Shown here in pieces: positions 41,647 to 50,748 of a stretch of DNA of 64,000 nt. Origin of the DNA: Lactonifactor sp. BIOML-A5 (lineage in GTDB: Bacteria > Bacillota > Clostridia > Lachnospirales > Lachnospiraceae); assembly GCF_009677585.1 (NCBI RefSeq), contig NZ_WKYV01000002.1, positions 186,001-250,000 of the forward strand, read 5' to 3'. Made by a program: the position numbers and the translations under genes. Position 1 is the first letter of the stretch. Each line of letters starts with the position of its first letter. A model generated the notes under the pieces. That model did not search any database. It saw only the letters and a program-made list of their open reading frames with translations, and had not been told where the DNA came from.

Positions 41647-41830
41647 GGCTTTCACCTCCAGTAATATAAAATGGCAGGTCCAAATCGGCAAAAATTGTGC
41701 CTTTTTTCAGAGCTGTTGAAGGATCATAGATCTTTCCCCAGCTCTGGACCGGCACAGATGCCATGGCCAGGATACAGGTACACTCCTGCTGAAAATCACT
41801 GCTTTGGGTTCCGTGGCAGGTACATTCCAT
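41639..41830 (-). CDS. cotJA: CotJA spore coat-associated protein
   Basis: This 63-residue protein has the CotJA core LAMASVPVQSWGKIYDPSTALKKGTIFADLDLPFYITGG. It carries extra Cys residues at its N-terminus (MECTCHG...ECTC). It is first in the cotJABC unit with AAAGGAG before the ATG. A sigma-E-like promoter can be proposed upstream. Confidence 0.92.
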   Translation of the reverse strand: MECTCHGTQSSDFQQECTCILAMASVPVQSWGKIYDPSTALKKGTIFADLDLPFYITGGESHA

Positions 41831-42236
41831 ATCGTATTGCTCCTTTCATTTGTAAAATAAGAACACCGAGGTTCAATTATAGTATGTGTGAGTTGCCGCC
41901 GAATTACGTTAGTTCTTAAATTGTAATTCTGGGAGATAAAGGATTCCAATTTTAATGATTTATTTTCCACTTGCTGGTGAACTTTTTTATACTTTTTTAA
42001 TAAATATGTTGTTTTTATAAAATTTTTCTCAAAAAGTGTTAAATCGGTAAAAAAAAGTCAAGATTGGCTATTACCTTTTTTATTGTACTATATGAAAATA
42101 AATATATATATTTTCTGTTTATTTAGTAATCTATCCAAATTCTCTCATATATCAATTATACTTTAGATTATTTTCTTTATAATAAGCAGAAAACACAGGA
42201 AAATCCCTCAAATATTTATTACCGAAAGGAGCAGCT
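41831..42236. other. AT-rich intergenic region between cotJA and the M20 amidohydrolase gene
   Basis: This 406-base stretch holds the divergent promoters of the two neighbours and no reading frame or stable hairpin that I can support. A near-perfect -10 box TATAAT lies at 42178-42183 without a good -35. The remainder is runs of T and A. Confidence 0.5.
41879..41908 (-). promoter_or_regulatory. Candidate sigma-E-type promoter of cotJABC
   Basis: On the minus strand CATACTAT (41879-41886) resembles the sigma-E -10 box, and CGTAATT (41902-41908) lies 15 bases upstream at the usual spacing. A sigma-A-like TATAAT overlaps it. In Bacillus cotJ is under sigma-E control. Confidence 0.35.
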
Positions 42237-43427
42237 ATGAACGATATCAGTATCAGAATCAAAGAACTGATGGAAGAAATGAGCCCGCAATTTATCGAAA
42301 CCTTCCGTCATCTGCACAAGAACCCTGAGCTCAGTTTCCAGGAGTATGACACTACCGAGTACATCCGCGCCATACTCCGGGAACTGGATATTAAGATACT
42401 GGACATAGGACTTGAAACCGGTGTCGTGGGACTGCTGGAGGGCAAAGAACCCGGCCCCTGCATTGCACTTCGCGCAGATATCGACGGTCTTCCCATCCAG
42501 GAGGAGTCCTCAAGCAGTTATCCCTCAGAGCGCCCCGGCAAGATGCACGCCTGCGGCCACGACACTCATACCGCCTCTCTTTTAGGAGCGGCCCGCCTGC
42601 TGGCATCTGTGAGAGAGAACTTAAAAGGCTCGGTAAAGTTTTTCTTCCAGCCTGCGGAAGAAGTAAACCTGGGAGCGAAAAAGTTGGTTGCCCTGGGATG
42701 TATGGAGAACCCCCACGTCGACGCTGTCTTCGGCATGCACAATGAACCTCATGTCCCCTACGGATGTGTTGCTGTAAAAAAAGGACCCCTTATGGCCTCT
42801 GTAGACAGAATCAATATTAAGATTACGGGCAAGGGCGGCCATGGAGGAATGCCTCAGAAAAATATTGACCCCATTGTTGTGGCAGCCGCCATTATCCAGT
42901 CCCTCCAGACTATCGTCAGCCGTAATGTCAGTCCCATTGACTCCTGTGTGGTATCCATCTGCAACGTAAAGGCCGGTGAGGGTACAGTAAATAACGTAAC
43001 GCCTGAGGAAGTCAGAATGTACGGCACCGTAAGAAACTACAGCCAGGATGTTCAGCACTATGTGGAGCAGAGAATCCGGGATATTGTGGAACAGGTATCC
43101 GCAGCTTACGGAGCCAAAGGCGAGCTGGAATACATATATGAACTGGCGGTCACTGATAACCACGAACAGTTATTTGATATTGCAAAAGATGCCGTAGAAT
43201 CCATCGGCGCAGAAGTATTTGATCCTATTCCCGTTACAGGGGGAGAAGATTTCTCCGAATATATGAAATATGCCCCCGGTTTTCTCTATTGGCTGGGTGT
43301 AAGAAATGAGGAGGAGGACTGTATCTATCCATGGCACAGCCCCCACTTCAAGGCCGATGAGCGGGCTATCGTAATCGGAGCCGGCACCTATGCCATGGCT
43401 GCTGTAAAAGCCATGGAAAAATTCTAA
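42237..43427 (+). CDS. M20-family metallopeptidase / amidohydrolase
   Basis: The 396-residue protein has the full set of M20D amidohydrolase motifs: FRHLHKNPELSFQEYDT, ALRADIDGLPIQEE, MHACGHDTHTASLLGAARLL (metal ligands Cys/His/Asp), QPAEE and GMHNEPHVPYG. The dimerisation domain follows (KGGHGGMPQKNIDPIVVAAAIIQSLQTIVSR), then GGEDFSEY and the C-terminal WHSPHFKADE. It hydrolyses an N-acyl amino acid, peptide or similar amide. AAAGGAGCAG precedes the ATG. It is first in an operon with two membrane proteins, so it probably acts on a substrate they transport. Confidence 0.93.
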   Translation: MNDISIRIKELMEEMSPQFIETFRHLHKNPELSFQEYDTTEYIRAILRELDIKILDIGLETGVVGLLEGKEPGPCIALRADIDGLPIQEESSSSYPSERPGKMHACGHDTHTASLLGAARLLASVRENLKGSVKFFFQPAEEVNLGAKKLVALGCMENPHVDAVFGMHNEPHVPYGCVAVKKGPLMASVDRINIKITGKGGHGGMPQKNIDPIVVAAAIIQSLQTIVSRNVSPIDSCVVSICNVKAGEGTVNNVTPEEVRMYGTVRNYSQDVQHYVEQRIRDIVEQVSAAYGAKGELEYIYELAVTDNHEQLFDIAKDAVESIGAEVFDPIPVTGGEDFSEYMKYAPGFLYWLGVRNEEEDCIYPWHSPHFKADERAIVIGAGTYAMAAVKAMEKF

Positions 43428-43450
43428 TTTCTGCACAAAGGAGGATATAT

Positions 43451-44266
43451 ATGAATAAGTTCAAAGAAATCTTTTCCAGCTGGAAGCTTCTTATCACCGT
43501 ACTGGTGATCGTTATGATATCTGAAAAAATAGGCCTGCTTAAAATTCCTATCGGATCCGGCAGCATTATGTTCCTGCCCCTTCTGTACGCTATGGCTCTG
43601 GGGCTAATCCTGTACCTGGCAAAGCCTGTAAAGTGGGTAAATAAAGAGCAGACCTCCATGGCTGATAAATTTATCGTAATCGGTATCTCTGTATTTATAG
43701 CCAAAGTCGGCGTCCAGAGCGGCGCTGCCATTGAGGCCGTGATCAAAGCCGGCCCCGCCCTGATTCTCCAGGAGCTGGGAAACCTGGGAACCATTCTCGT
43801 TGCGCTTCCCTTCGCACTGCTCCTGGGATTCAAGCGCGAGGCAGTTGGTATGACACACTCTATCGCCAGAGAGCCTAACGTGGGATTTATCGCATCCAAA
43901 TATGGACTGGACTCAGCCGAAGGCCGCGGGGTTATGATTATCTATATTGTAGGTACTTTGATCGGTACGATCTTTATGGGGGTTATGTCCAGCGTTCTGG
44001 CCTCCTTTACCCCTCTGCACCCCTTTGCCATTGCCATGGCAACCGGTGTGGGAAGCGGAAGTATGATGGCAGCCGCCTCAGCTCCCCTTGTCTCCATGTT
44101 TCCTGATATGGCAACAGAAATTACAGCTTACGCCGCAACCAGCAACCTTCTCTCCACAGCCGACGGTATCTATATGACCATGTTCATAGGACTGCCTCTG
44201 TGTAATTTCCTGTACAGAAAACTAGAACCGGTGCTGGGCAAAAACAGGAAAGTGAAAACCAACTAG
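43451..44266 (+). CDS. DUF3100-like integral membrane protein
   Basis: The 271-residue protein has about eight membrane segments and resembles the DUF3100 family (KIPIGSGSIMFLPLLYAMALG, GPALILQELGNLGTILVALPFALLLGFKREAVGMTHSIAREPNVGFI, ATGVGSGSMMAAASAPL). The repeated Gly-Ser-Gly motifs suggest an ion- or solute-binding hairpin. It lies 24 bases after the amidohydrolase gene and 19 bases before the small membrane protein gene. Together the two membrane proteins may form a transporter. No biochemical data are known to me. Confidence 0.75.
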   Translation: MNKFKEIFSSWKLLITVLVIVMISEKIGLLKIPIGSGSIMFLPLLYAMALGLILYLAKPVKWVNKEQTSMADKFIVIGISVFIAKVGVQSGAAIEAVIKAGPALILQELGNLGTILVALPFALLLGFKREAVGMTHSIAREPNVGFIASKYGLDSAEGRGVMIIYIVGTLIGTIFMGVMSSVLASFTPLHPFAIAMATGVGSGSMMAAASAPLVSMFPDMATEITAYAATSNLLSTADGIYMTMFIGLPLCNFLYRKLEPVLGKNRKVKTN

Positions 44267-44284
44267 ACAAAGGAGGAACAAACG

Positions 44285-44761
44285 ATGGAAAAAGCAAAAA
44301 AAGGTCTCACCTTAGATACATTTTTAGAATACTGTCTTATCATGCTACTGATCACAGCCATTGCTTATATCGGGAACTGGATCTACAGCGATTTCGGCCT
44401 CATGGAGAGCCTTCCCGGGATCCTGATTCTCCTTGCAATTGCCTTTGTGGGCTATACGCTCTCTGAGCTTATCCCCTTTAACATTCCTTCTGTGGTGTAT
44501 ATCAGTATTGTGGGCCTGTTGGTTGCCATGCCTGTCAGCCCTTTAAGCGAAATGGTTGTTGCCTATACCGGAAAAGTGGAAATGCTTCCTCTTGCCACTC
44601 CTGTCCTTGCCTTTGCCGGCGTTTCCATGGGGAAGAGCTGGGCAGAATTCAAGAAAATCGGCTGGAGAGGCATCCTGGTGGCAGCACTTGTTATGATCGG
44701 TACCTTTGTGGGATCCGCAGTGGTCGCACAGGTTATCTTAAGTATGACGGGTATCATATAA
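44285..44761 (+). CDS. Small membrane protein, partner of the DUF3100-like protein
   Basis: The 158-residue protein has five hydrophobic segments. It contains PGILILLAIAFVGYTLSELIPFNIPSVVYISIVGLLVAMPVSP and PVLAFAGVSMGKSWAEFKKIGWRGILVAALVMIGTFVGSAVVAQV. I do not recognise the family. The last part is reminiscent of a transporter half with the conserved KKIGWRGI segment. AAAGGAGGAA precedes the ATG. It is the third gene of the operon with the amidohydrolase, followed by a terminator. Confidence 0.7.
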   Translation: MEKAKKGLTLDTFLEYCLIMLLITAIAYIGNWIYSDFGLMESLPGILILLAIAFVGYTLSELIPFNIPSVVYISIVGLLVAMPVSPLSEMVVAYTGKVEMLPLATPVLAFAGVSMGKSWAEFKKIGWRGILVAALVMIGTFVGSAVVAQVILSMTGII

Positions 44762-44794
44762 TCTCCCCTTCATATATTTTTACTGGTTTGAAAG

Positions 44795-44829
44795 CAGCGG
44801 AACCCTGTCTCGGGCTTCCGCTGTTTTCT
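44795..44829 (+). terminator. Terminator after the amidohydrolase operon
   Basis: CAGCGGAA (44795-44802) pairs with TTCCGCTG (44816-44823), extended by CCC/GGG in the loop, followed by TTTTCT. Confidence 0.8.
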
Positions 44830-44939
44830 ATGCATCCTAAGGAAGACTTTACAAACATTTTACATCCTGTTTTTTGCCGCTCCTTTATAATAAGAATTAG
44901 ATATGTAACATTTCAGCTTATAGAAAGGAAAGGAGATTC

Positions 44940-44954
44940 TGTAGCAATACTACA
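44940..44954. promoter_or_regulatory. RpiR-type operator upstream of the RpiR gene
   Basis: TGTAG-CAATA-CTACA is a perfect 5-base inverted repeat, close to the TGTAGT/ACTACA type used by RpiR-family proteins. It lies 20 bases before the regulator's start codon, in place of a good ribosome site. Confidence 0.55.
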
Positions 44955-44973
44955 TCCGCTGCAGAGACCGTAT

Positions 44974-45858
44974 ATGAATAGAAAAAATACAGTTCGATTT
45001 ATAATAGAAAGCAGTTTCTCTTCTTTAAGGCCCTCGGAGCAGAAAGCCGGGCAATATGTTCTGGACCAGGAGGAGGATATTTTGGGGCTTTCCCTGGCCG
45101 ATGCTGCCCGCAACGCAGGAGTGAGCCAGCCTACGGTAATACGTTTTGTAAAGGCCCTTGGGTTTTCAGGCTATAAGGAATTCCAGTACGAGCTCATAAA
45201 AGACCGGGCCAGAAAAGAGGAAAAAGAAGAGCAGACTCCGGATGTCCGGGCTATGTACGGATACCGGGTTACTGCCTCCGATTCAGTACAGGATGTTCCT
45301 GGAAGAATAATCGCCACCACCATTCAGAGTCTGGAGGATACCCTGAAGTTTATCTCCGGGGATACCCTAAGGCATGCCGTGGATGCCCTGGTCAGCGCCC
45401 GCAGCATCTCCATCTTCGGCGTGGAGAACTCCCTGGCAACCGCTAAGGACCTCTGTACCAAGCTCTTATATCTGGGGCTTCCCTGCCATTCCTTTGATGA
45501 CTATTATCTTCAGAGAATTGCTGCCAGCAACATGGGCAAAGAGGATGTTGCCATAGGAATCTCCTATTCCGGCAGCTCCCGGGATACGGTAGATGTGATG
45601 CGCACTGCAAGAAAAAGCGGAGCCAGGACAATAATTATGACAAACTTCAGGAATTCTGTAATTGAAAAATACGCAGATCTCCTGCTCTGCACATCTAATG
45701 AACAGCTTCTGTATGGGGACGCCATATTTTCCAGAACCACCCAGTTAGCCCTGGTGGATATGCTCTATCTGGGAATTATAGTAAGCGATTATAACCGTTT
45801 TGCCGGCAAGCTGGATAAAAGCAGCCGGATTATCAGTGATAAGGCATATAAGTCCTGA
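44974..45858 (+). CDS. RpiR/MurR-family transcriptional regulator with SIS domain
   Basis: The 294-residue protein has an N-terminal RpiR helix-turn-helix (SLRPSEQKAGQYVLDQEEDILGLSLADAARNAGVSQPTVIRFVKALGFSGYKEFQYEL) and a C-terminal SIS sugar-phosphate-binding domain (ISIFGVENSLATAKDLCTKLLYLG, DVAIGISYSGSSRDTVDVM, GARTIIMTNF). The start is not clear-cut. The ATG at 44974 fits the family, but it has no ribosome site. A strong AAAGGAGA lies about 40 bases upstream with no start codon at the proper distance. The TGTAG palindrome sits between the two. It stands between the amidohydrolase and phosphonate operons and could control either. Confidence 0.9.
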   Translation: MNRKNTVRFIIESSFSSLRPSEQKAGQYVLDQEEDILGLSLADAARNAGVSQPTVIRFVKALGFSGYKEFQYELIKDRARKEEKEEQTPDVRAMYGYRVTASDSVQDVPGRIIATTIQSLEDTLKFISGDTLRHAVDALVSARSISIFGVENSLATAKDLCTKLLYLGLPCHSFDDYYLQRIAASNMGKEDVAIGISYSGSSRDTVDVMRTARKSGARTIIMTNFRNSVIEKYADLLLCTSNEQLLYGDAIFSRTTQLALVDMLYLGIIVSDYNRFAGKLDKSSRIISDKAYKS

Positions 45859-45860
45859 AC

Positions 45861-45908
45861 AGGGGGGGCGGGTATTCTGTAGAAATACTACCGAATATCC
45901 GCCCCCTG
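45861..45908 (+). terminator. Terminator of the RpiR gene with a TGTAG...CTAC palindrome in its loop
   Basis: GGGGGCGGGTATTC (45864-45877) pairs with GAATATCCGCCCCC (45893-45906) with one wobble pair, followed by a T-rich tract. The loop TGTAGAAATACTACC (45878-45892) is nearly identical to the operator before the RpiR gene. Confidence 0.7.
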
Positions 45909-45957
45909 CCGCTTTCTTCTTTTACATTCTCTTAACCTAATTTTGAACTGCATTTCA

Positions 45958-45986
45958 TTGTTATTCTCCATCCCCATTGCTATAAT
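45958..45986 (+). promoter_or_regulatory. Sigma-A promoter (extended -10) of the phosphonate operon
   Basis: TTGTTA (45958-45963) and a perfect TATAAT (45981-45986) are separated by 17 bases; TGC just before the -10 gives the extended form TGnTATAAT. A 7-base hairpin CGGGCAT...ATGCCCG (46028-46047) lies in the leader. Confidence 0.7.
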
Positions 45987-46091
45987 GACCATGTTCCAGA
46001 CGGGAACGAAATTCACAGAATCTCTAACGGGCATCCATAAATGCCCGCCAGAACAAGTACATAGCTTATGCAAAGAAAGGAAGTAGAGATC

Positions 46092-46862
46092 ATGCTGCAA
46101 TTACAACATGTGAAAAAATCATATGACAAAACACCTGTCTTAAAAGACATTTCCCTGGATATCCGGGACGGAGAAATTGTATCCATCCTTGGTCCCTCTG
46201 GCTGCGGAAAGACTACTCTGCTGAATCTCATACTGGGAATTACAGATGCCGACAGCGGGTCCATCCTGTTTGATGGAAAGGATATTACCCGTGAACCCAT
46301 GGAAAAGAGAGGCTTCAATATTGTATTTCAGGACTATGCTCTTTTTCCCAATTTGAATGTATATCAGAACATCACTTACGGGCTAAGAAACAAACCGGAA
46401 ATTTCCACCCGAGAGGAAGTGGACGAACTGGTTGAACTCCTGGGCCTGGAGGAACATCTGCGCAAACGGATCGATCAGCTCTCCGGGGGACAGAAGCAGA
46501 GGGTTGCCCTGGCCCGCACCATGGTGATGAAGCCCAAGATTCTGCTTCTGGATGAACCTCTGAGTGCCCTGGACGGCGTCATTAAGGAGTCAATTAAGGA
46601 GCGTATAAAAACCATTGCCAAGGAGTACCATCTGACCACGATTATTGTCACCCATGACCCGGAGGAAGCCTTAACCCTTTCCGATCGGGTGCTGATTGTA
46701 AATGAAGGTATGATTTCCCAGTACGATAAACCCTGTGAAATCATACATAAACCTAAGAATAATTTTGTAAAAACCTTCATCCTAAACCAGCTGGAAATCA
46801 AACGAAATAATATCTATTCCTTATTTGAAGAAACCGTTGCGGCAAACGGAATGGCTTTTTAA
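46092..46862 (+). CDS. ABC transporter ATP-binding protein, 2-aminoethylphosphonate importer (PhnT-like)
   Basis: The 256-residue ATPase has Walker A GPSGCGKTT, Q-loop QDYALFPNLNVYQNI, signature LSGGQKQRVALARTM, Walker B LLLDEPLSALDG and switch THDPEEAL. It is of the iron/phosphonate importer group (FbpC/PhnT-like). The start at 46092 has AAAGGAAGT before it; the frame opens eight codons earlier. Its substrate is read from the operon: phnW and phnX follow. It lies 15 bases before the permease gene. Confidence 0.9.
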   Translation: MLQLQHVKKSYDKTPVLKDISLDIRDGEIVSILGPSGCGKTTLLNLILGITDADSGSILFDGKDITREPMEKRGFNIVFQDYALFPNLNVYQNITYGLRNKPEISTREEVDELVELLGLEEHLRKRIDQLSGGQKQRVALARTMVMKPKILLLDEPLSALDGVIKESIKERIKTIAKEYHLTTIIVTHDPEEALTLSDRVLIVNEGMISQYDKPCEIIHKPKNNFVKTFILNQLEIKRNNIYSLFEETVAANGMAF

Positions 46863-46877
46863 GGGCGGAGAAGAAAA

Positions 46878-48536
46878 ATGAAACATAAAAACAAAGAAAT
46901 AAAAGTTATTTTTGCTTTCCTCGCCCTTATGTTTGCTGTCTTTCTGGCACTCCCCATGGTGCGCCTGCTGTTAAAATCTTTCTTGGGGGACAGCGGATTT
47001 TCACTGGAAAGCTACCTCTCTTTATTTGCATCCAGAGGATTCGGGAAAGCTTTGGGAAACAGCTTTCTTGTGGCTTCTGTCAGCGCCCTGACTACCACAG
47101 CCATTGCCTTCCTTTTGGCCTACACCATTCATTACACCAACGTATCAGGACGGGCGAAATCCCTGATACGGGGAGCTGCGCTGCTTCCCATGCTTCTTCC
47201 AACCATAACCTACGGATTTTCCATAATTTATTCCTTTGGAAAACAGGGACTTCTCACCCGTTTGTTTGGACGGCAGCTCTTTGATATCTATGGTTTTAAC
47301 GGGCTGCTGCTGGGGTATGTGATCTATACACTGCCCATCTCCTTTCTGCTGATAAACAACACCATGGGGTATATCGATAAAAAATACATGATCGTTTCCC
47401 GTATTATGGGGGATAACGGGCTTTCTGCCTTTATGATGACCATTATCCGCCCTCTTTTGGGAACGCTGGCAGCTTCCTTTATCCAGTCCTTTTTTCTGTG
47501 CTTCACCGACTTCGGGATTCCCGCTTCCGTGGGAGGAAAGTTTCAGGTCATTGCCGGCGTACTGTACAACGAAATGCTGGGGAGTGTGCCTGACTTTAAT
47601 AACGGGGCAGTTGTCGCCATGGTGATGCTGATTCCCTCTGTGGCCAGCATTTTAGTACTGCAGTATCTGGAACGGTATAATGTACGATACAGTAAGATTT
47701 CGGTCATAGAACTACATAAAAACAAGGCCAGGGATTGGGTGTGCGGCATCCTCAGCACTCTGATTATAACCGGAGTCCTGTCAGTCTTTGCTGTTATCTT
47801 TGTGGTTCCCTTTGTCTCAGAATGGCCTTATGAAATACGTTTTACCTTAGAGCACGTGACCGCTGTATTTGCAGACGACGCCCTGTTCGGTGTATGTAAA
47901 AACTCCCTGTTTACCGCTATTGTCACGGCCGTTTTCGGTACTCTGGCTGCCTACGGCGCCGCTCTGGTCACTGCCAGAAGCACCGTAAATAAGAAGCTTA
48001 AGAATATTATTGAGGGGATTGCTCTTATCACCAACACCATCCCCGGCATGGTAATCGGTCTGGCCTTTCTGTTTAGCTTCTCCGGAACTGCTGTTCAGAA
48101 CACATTTTTCATTATCATTGCATGCAACGTTATTCACTTTTTCTCTACCCCCTATCTGATGATGAAAAATTCTCTCGCCAAGATGAATGCTTCCTGGGAA
48201 ACAACGGCTATGCTTATGGGGGACAACTGGGTAAAGACGATTCTCCGGGTAGTCACTCCCAACGCGGTGTCCACCATCCTGGAGGTATTCAGTTACTACT
48301 TCGTAAATGCAATGGTAACCATCAGTGCAGTCATCTTTATCGCAGGGGCCAGGACTATGGTGATTACAACAAAGATTAAAGAATTACAGTACTACAATAA
48401 ATATAATGAAATCTTTGTGCTGTCTCTACTGATCCTCTTTACCAACCTGGCCGCAAAGTCTCTGTTTCAGTATCTGGCCAACCGGAAAGAAAAAACTGCT
48501 GGGTCAAAATCCAGAACAGTGAAAATAGCACAGTGA
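46878..48536 (+). CDS. ABC transporter permease with two fused permease domains (PhnU/FbpB-like)
   Basis: The 552-residue protein has about 12 membrane segments arranged as two copies of the binding-protein-dependent permease domain. Each half has a conserved loop (for example MGDNGLSAFMMTIIRPLLGTLAASFIQSFF and LMGDNWVKTILRVVTPNAVSTILEVF). A fused permease is usual in the iron and 2-aminoethylphosphonate importer group. It forms the channel for the substrate delivered by the next gene's product. Confidence 0.9.
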   Translation: MKHKNKEIKVIFAFLALMFAVFLALPMVRLLLKSFLGDSGFSLESYLSLFASRGFGKALGNSFLVASVSALTTTAIAFLLAYTIHYTNVSGRAKSLIRGAALLPMLLPTITYGFSIIYSFGKQGLLTRLFGRQLFDIYGFNGLLLGYVIYTLPISFLLINNTMGYIDKKYMIVSRIMGDNGLSAFMMTIIRPLLGTLAASFIQSFFLCFTDFGIPASVGGKFQVIAGVLYNEMLGSVPDFNNGAVVAMVMLIPSVASILVLQYLERYNVRYSKISVIELHKNKARDWVCGILSTLIITGVLSVFAVIFVVPFVSEWPYEIRFTLEHVTAVFADDALFGVCKNSLFTAIVTAVFGTLAAYGAALVTARSTVNKKLKNIIEGIALITNTIPGMVIGLAFLFSFSGTAVQNTFFIIIACNVIHFFSTPYLMMKNSLAKMNASWETTAMLMGDNWVKTILRVVTPNAVSTILEVFSYYFVNAMVTISAVIFIAGARTMVITTKIKELQYYNKYNEIFVLSLLILFTNLAAKSLFQYLANRKEKTAGSKSRTVKIAQ

Positions 48537-48596
48537 TTTTTAATAATTATGAAAATGATTTATTGACACTGAGAAGTAAAAGGAGGAGAATACATT

Positions 48597-49592
48597 ATGA
48601 AAAACACAAAAAAATTACTATTGTTAGGTTTAGCGGCATCTCTGGGAATCAGCACAATACTAGGCGGATGCAGTGGCAGTTCAGATAAAGATAAGATTGT
48701 AATCTACTCCAATGCTGATGATGAAGCGATCACTGCCATGAAGCATGCGTTGGATAACAACGGATTTAAGGATCAGTACATACTGCAGTCCTTCGGGACT
48801 TCTGAGCTGGGAGGCAAGCTTCTGGCTGAGGGCTCCAATATTGAGGCTGACCTGGTTACTATGAGCACCTTCTATTTAGAAAGTGCCCAGGAGCAGAATA
48901 AGATGTTCAAAGACCTGGATTTTGATGTTCAAACGTTAGACACGTATCCTTCTTACTGCGCTCCCATTACTGCACAGGAGGGTGCTGTCATTATCAATAC
49001 GGAAATGATGAAAGACAATAATCTGCCTGCCCCGGCCTCTATAAAGGACCTGGCCAATCCGGAATATAAAGATATGGTTTCTGTCACAGATATCAATTCT
49101 TCCTCCACAGCATGGCTTCTGATTCAGGCCCTGGTATCTGAGTACGGAGAAGACGGAGCCAAAGATATACTGAAGGGGATCTATAAGAACGCAGGGGATC
49201 ACATCGAAGACTCCGGTTCCGCACCCCTGAAAAAAGTCAGAGCCGGAGAAACCGCCATCGGTTTCGGACTGCGCCATCAGGCGGCAGCCGACAAGGAGTC
49301 CGGACTGCCTGTGGATTATATAGATCCGGCAGAGGGGAACTTCTCTCTGACCGAGTCAGCTGCGGTTTTAGACAAAGGAGCAGACAGCAAAGAGACTGCC
49401 ATGGATATGGCAGAGTGCATCATTAGAAATGCAAGAGAAGAGCTGCTGACTGCCTACCCCATCCCTCTCTACGAGGGAGAAACCGATGGTGCTGCAGACA
49501 AATCCGGCAATCCCAAGGTTTTCAGTGAACCATTAACCGTAGAGCTGCTTAAGCACCATCAGGAGCTTTCTGACAGCTGCAAACCAGAATAA
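48597..49592 (+). CDS. ABC transporter substrate-binding lipoprotein (2-aminoethylphosphonate, PhnS-like)
   Basis: The 331-residue protein has a signal peptide ending in the lipobox LGGC (Cys25) and a mature part of the type 2 periplasmic binding fold. Typical segments are DKIVIYSNADDEAITAMKHALD, FGTSELGGKLLAEG, EADLVTMSTFYLESAQ and ILKGIYKNAGDHIEDSGSAPLKKVRAGETAIGFGLRHQA, like iron and aminoethylphosphonate receptors. AGGAGGAG precedes the ATG. It is followed by phnW after 58 bases. Confidence 0.9.
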   Translation: MKNTKKLLLLGLAASLGISTILGGCSGSSDKDKIVIYSNADDEAITAMKHALDNNGFKDQYILQSFGTSELGGKLLAEGSNIEADLVTMSTFYLESAQEQNKMFKDLDFDVQTLDTYPSYCAPITAQEGAVIINTEMMKDNNLPAPASIKDLANPEYKDMVSVTDINSSSTAWLLIQALVSEYGEDGAKDILKGIYKNAGDHIEDSGSAPLKKVRAGETAIGFGLRHQAAADKESGLPVDYIDPAEGNFSLTESAAVLDKGADSKETAMDMAECIIRNAREELLTAYPIPLYEGETDGAADKSGNPKVFSEPLTVELLKHHQELSDSCKPE

Positions 49593-49650
49593 AGGATAAC
49601 TCCTCCGGGAAACCGGAGCTGGAAAAATATATGTTACAGGAGAAGACAAA

Positions 49651-50748
49651 ATGAAAAACTACAAATTACTCACACCCGGTCCTCTGACCACAACAGAAAC
49701 TGTGAAAAAGGAGATGCTGTTTGACCACTGCACCTGGGATGATGACTACAAACAAATTACCCAAAGTATCCGCAGACAGCTCCTCTCCCTGGCCCATGTA
49801 TCCGGGGAGGACTACACTGTAGTGCTCATGCAGGGCAGCGGCACCTTCGGCGTTGAATCCGTGCTCACCAGCGTGACCGGTGACCATGACCGCCTTTTAA
49901 TCGCGGCAAACGGGGCATACGGGGAACGTATGGCTGATATTGCAGCCCATGCCGGGATCCCCTTCCTTCTATACAGCCAATCCTACGATAAAGTTCCGGA
50001 TCCGGAGGAGATCGGGGTGCTGCTGGAACAGAACCCGGATATTACCCACGTGGCCATGGTGCACAGCGAAACCACTTCTGGAATTCTCAATGATATTGCC
50101 TCTGTAGCAAAGGTAGTAAAGGGTGCGGGGAAAACTTTTATCGTGGACGCCATGAGCAGCTTCGGAGGCGTGGACATTCCGGTAGGAGATCTGGGTATTG
50201 ATTTTCTGGTAAGCAGCGCAAACAAATGTATTCAGGGTGTTCCGGGATTTTCTTTTATTATCTGTAACCGGGAAAAGTTAATAGAAAGCAAAGGTAAGGC
50301 AAGAAGTCTTTCTCTGGATCTCTATGACCAGTGGGAGACTATGGAAAAGGACGGCAAGTGGAGGTTCACATCTCCCACCCATGTGGTTCTGGCATTCTCT
50401 CAGGCGCTGAAGGAGCTGGAACAGGAGGGGGGAATACCAGCCCGCAGCAGACGGTATGAAGAGAATAATCATCTGCTGATTCAGAGAATGAAGCAGCTTG
50501 GGATCGAGCCCTATATCGGGAACGGCCATCAGGGCCCTATCATTACCACCTTCTTTTATCCGGAGAATCACAGCTTCTCCTTCCAGGAAATGTATCAGTA
50601 CATAAAAGACCGTGGTTACGCCATCTATCCCGGGAAAGTAACAGAAGCGGAAACCTTCCGTATCGGGAATATTGGCGAGATCTATAAAGAAGACATTAAC
50701 CGTCTATGCGATATTCTGGAATCATTTTTGAAGGAGAAAGGCTTATGA
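49651..50748 (+). CDS. phnW: 2-Aminoethylphosphonate-pyruvate transaminase
   Basis: The 365-residue class V aminotransferase converts 2-aminoethylphosphonate and pyruvate to phosphonoacetaldehyde and alanine. It begins KLLTPGPLTTTETVK. The PLP-binding part is FLVSSANKCIQGVPGFSF with Schiff-base Lys192, preceded by VDAMSSFGGVD with the ring-contact Asp166. GGAGAAG precedes the ATG. Its stop overlaps the phnX start (ATGA), so the two are translationally coupled. Confidence 0.95.
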   Translation: MKNYKLLTPGPLTTTETVKKEMLFDHCTWDDDYKQITQSIRRQLLSLAHVSGEDYTVVLMQGSGTFGVESVLTSVTGDHDRLLIAANGAYGERMADIAAHAGIPFLLYSQSYDKVPDPEEIGVLLEQNPDITHVAMVHSETTSGILNDIASVAKVVKGAGKTFIVDAMSSFGGVDIPVGDLGIDFLVSSANKCIQGVPGFSFIICNREKLIESKGKARSLSLDLYDQWETMEKDGKWRFTSPTHVVLAFSQALKELEQEGGIPARSRRYEENNHLLIQRMKQLGIEPYIGNGHQGPIITTFFYPENHSFSFQEMYQYIKDRGYAIYPGKVTEAETFRIGNIGEIYKEDINRLCDILESFLKEKGL

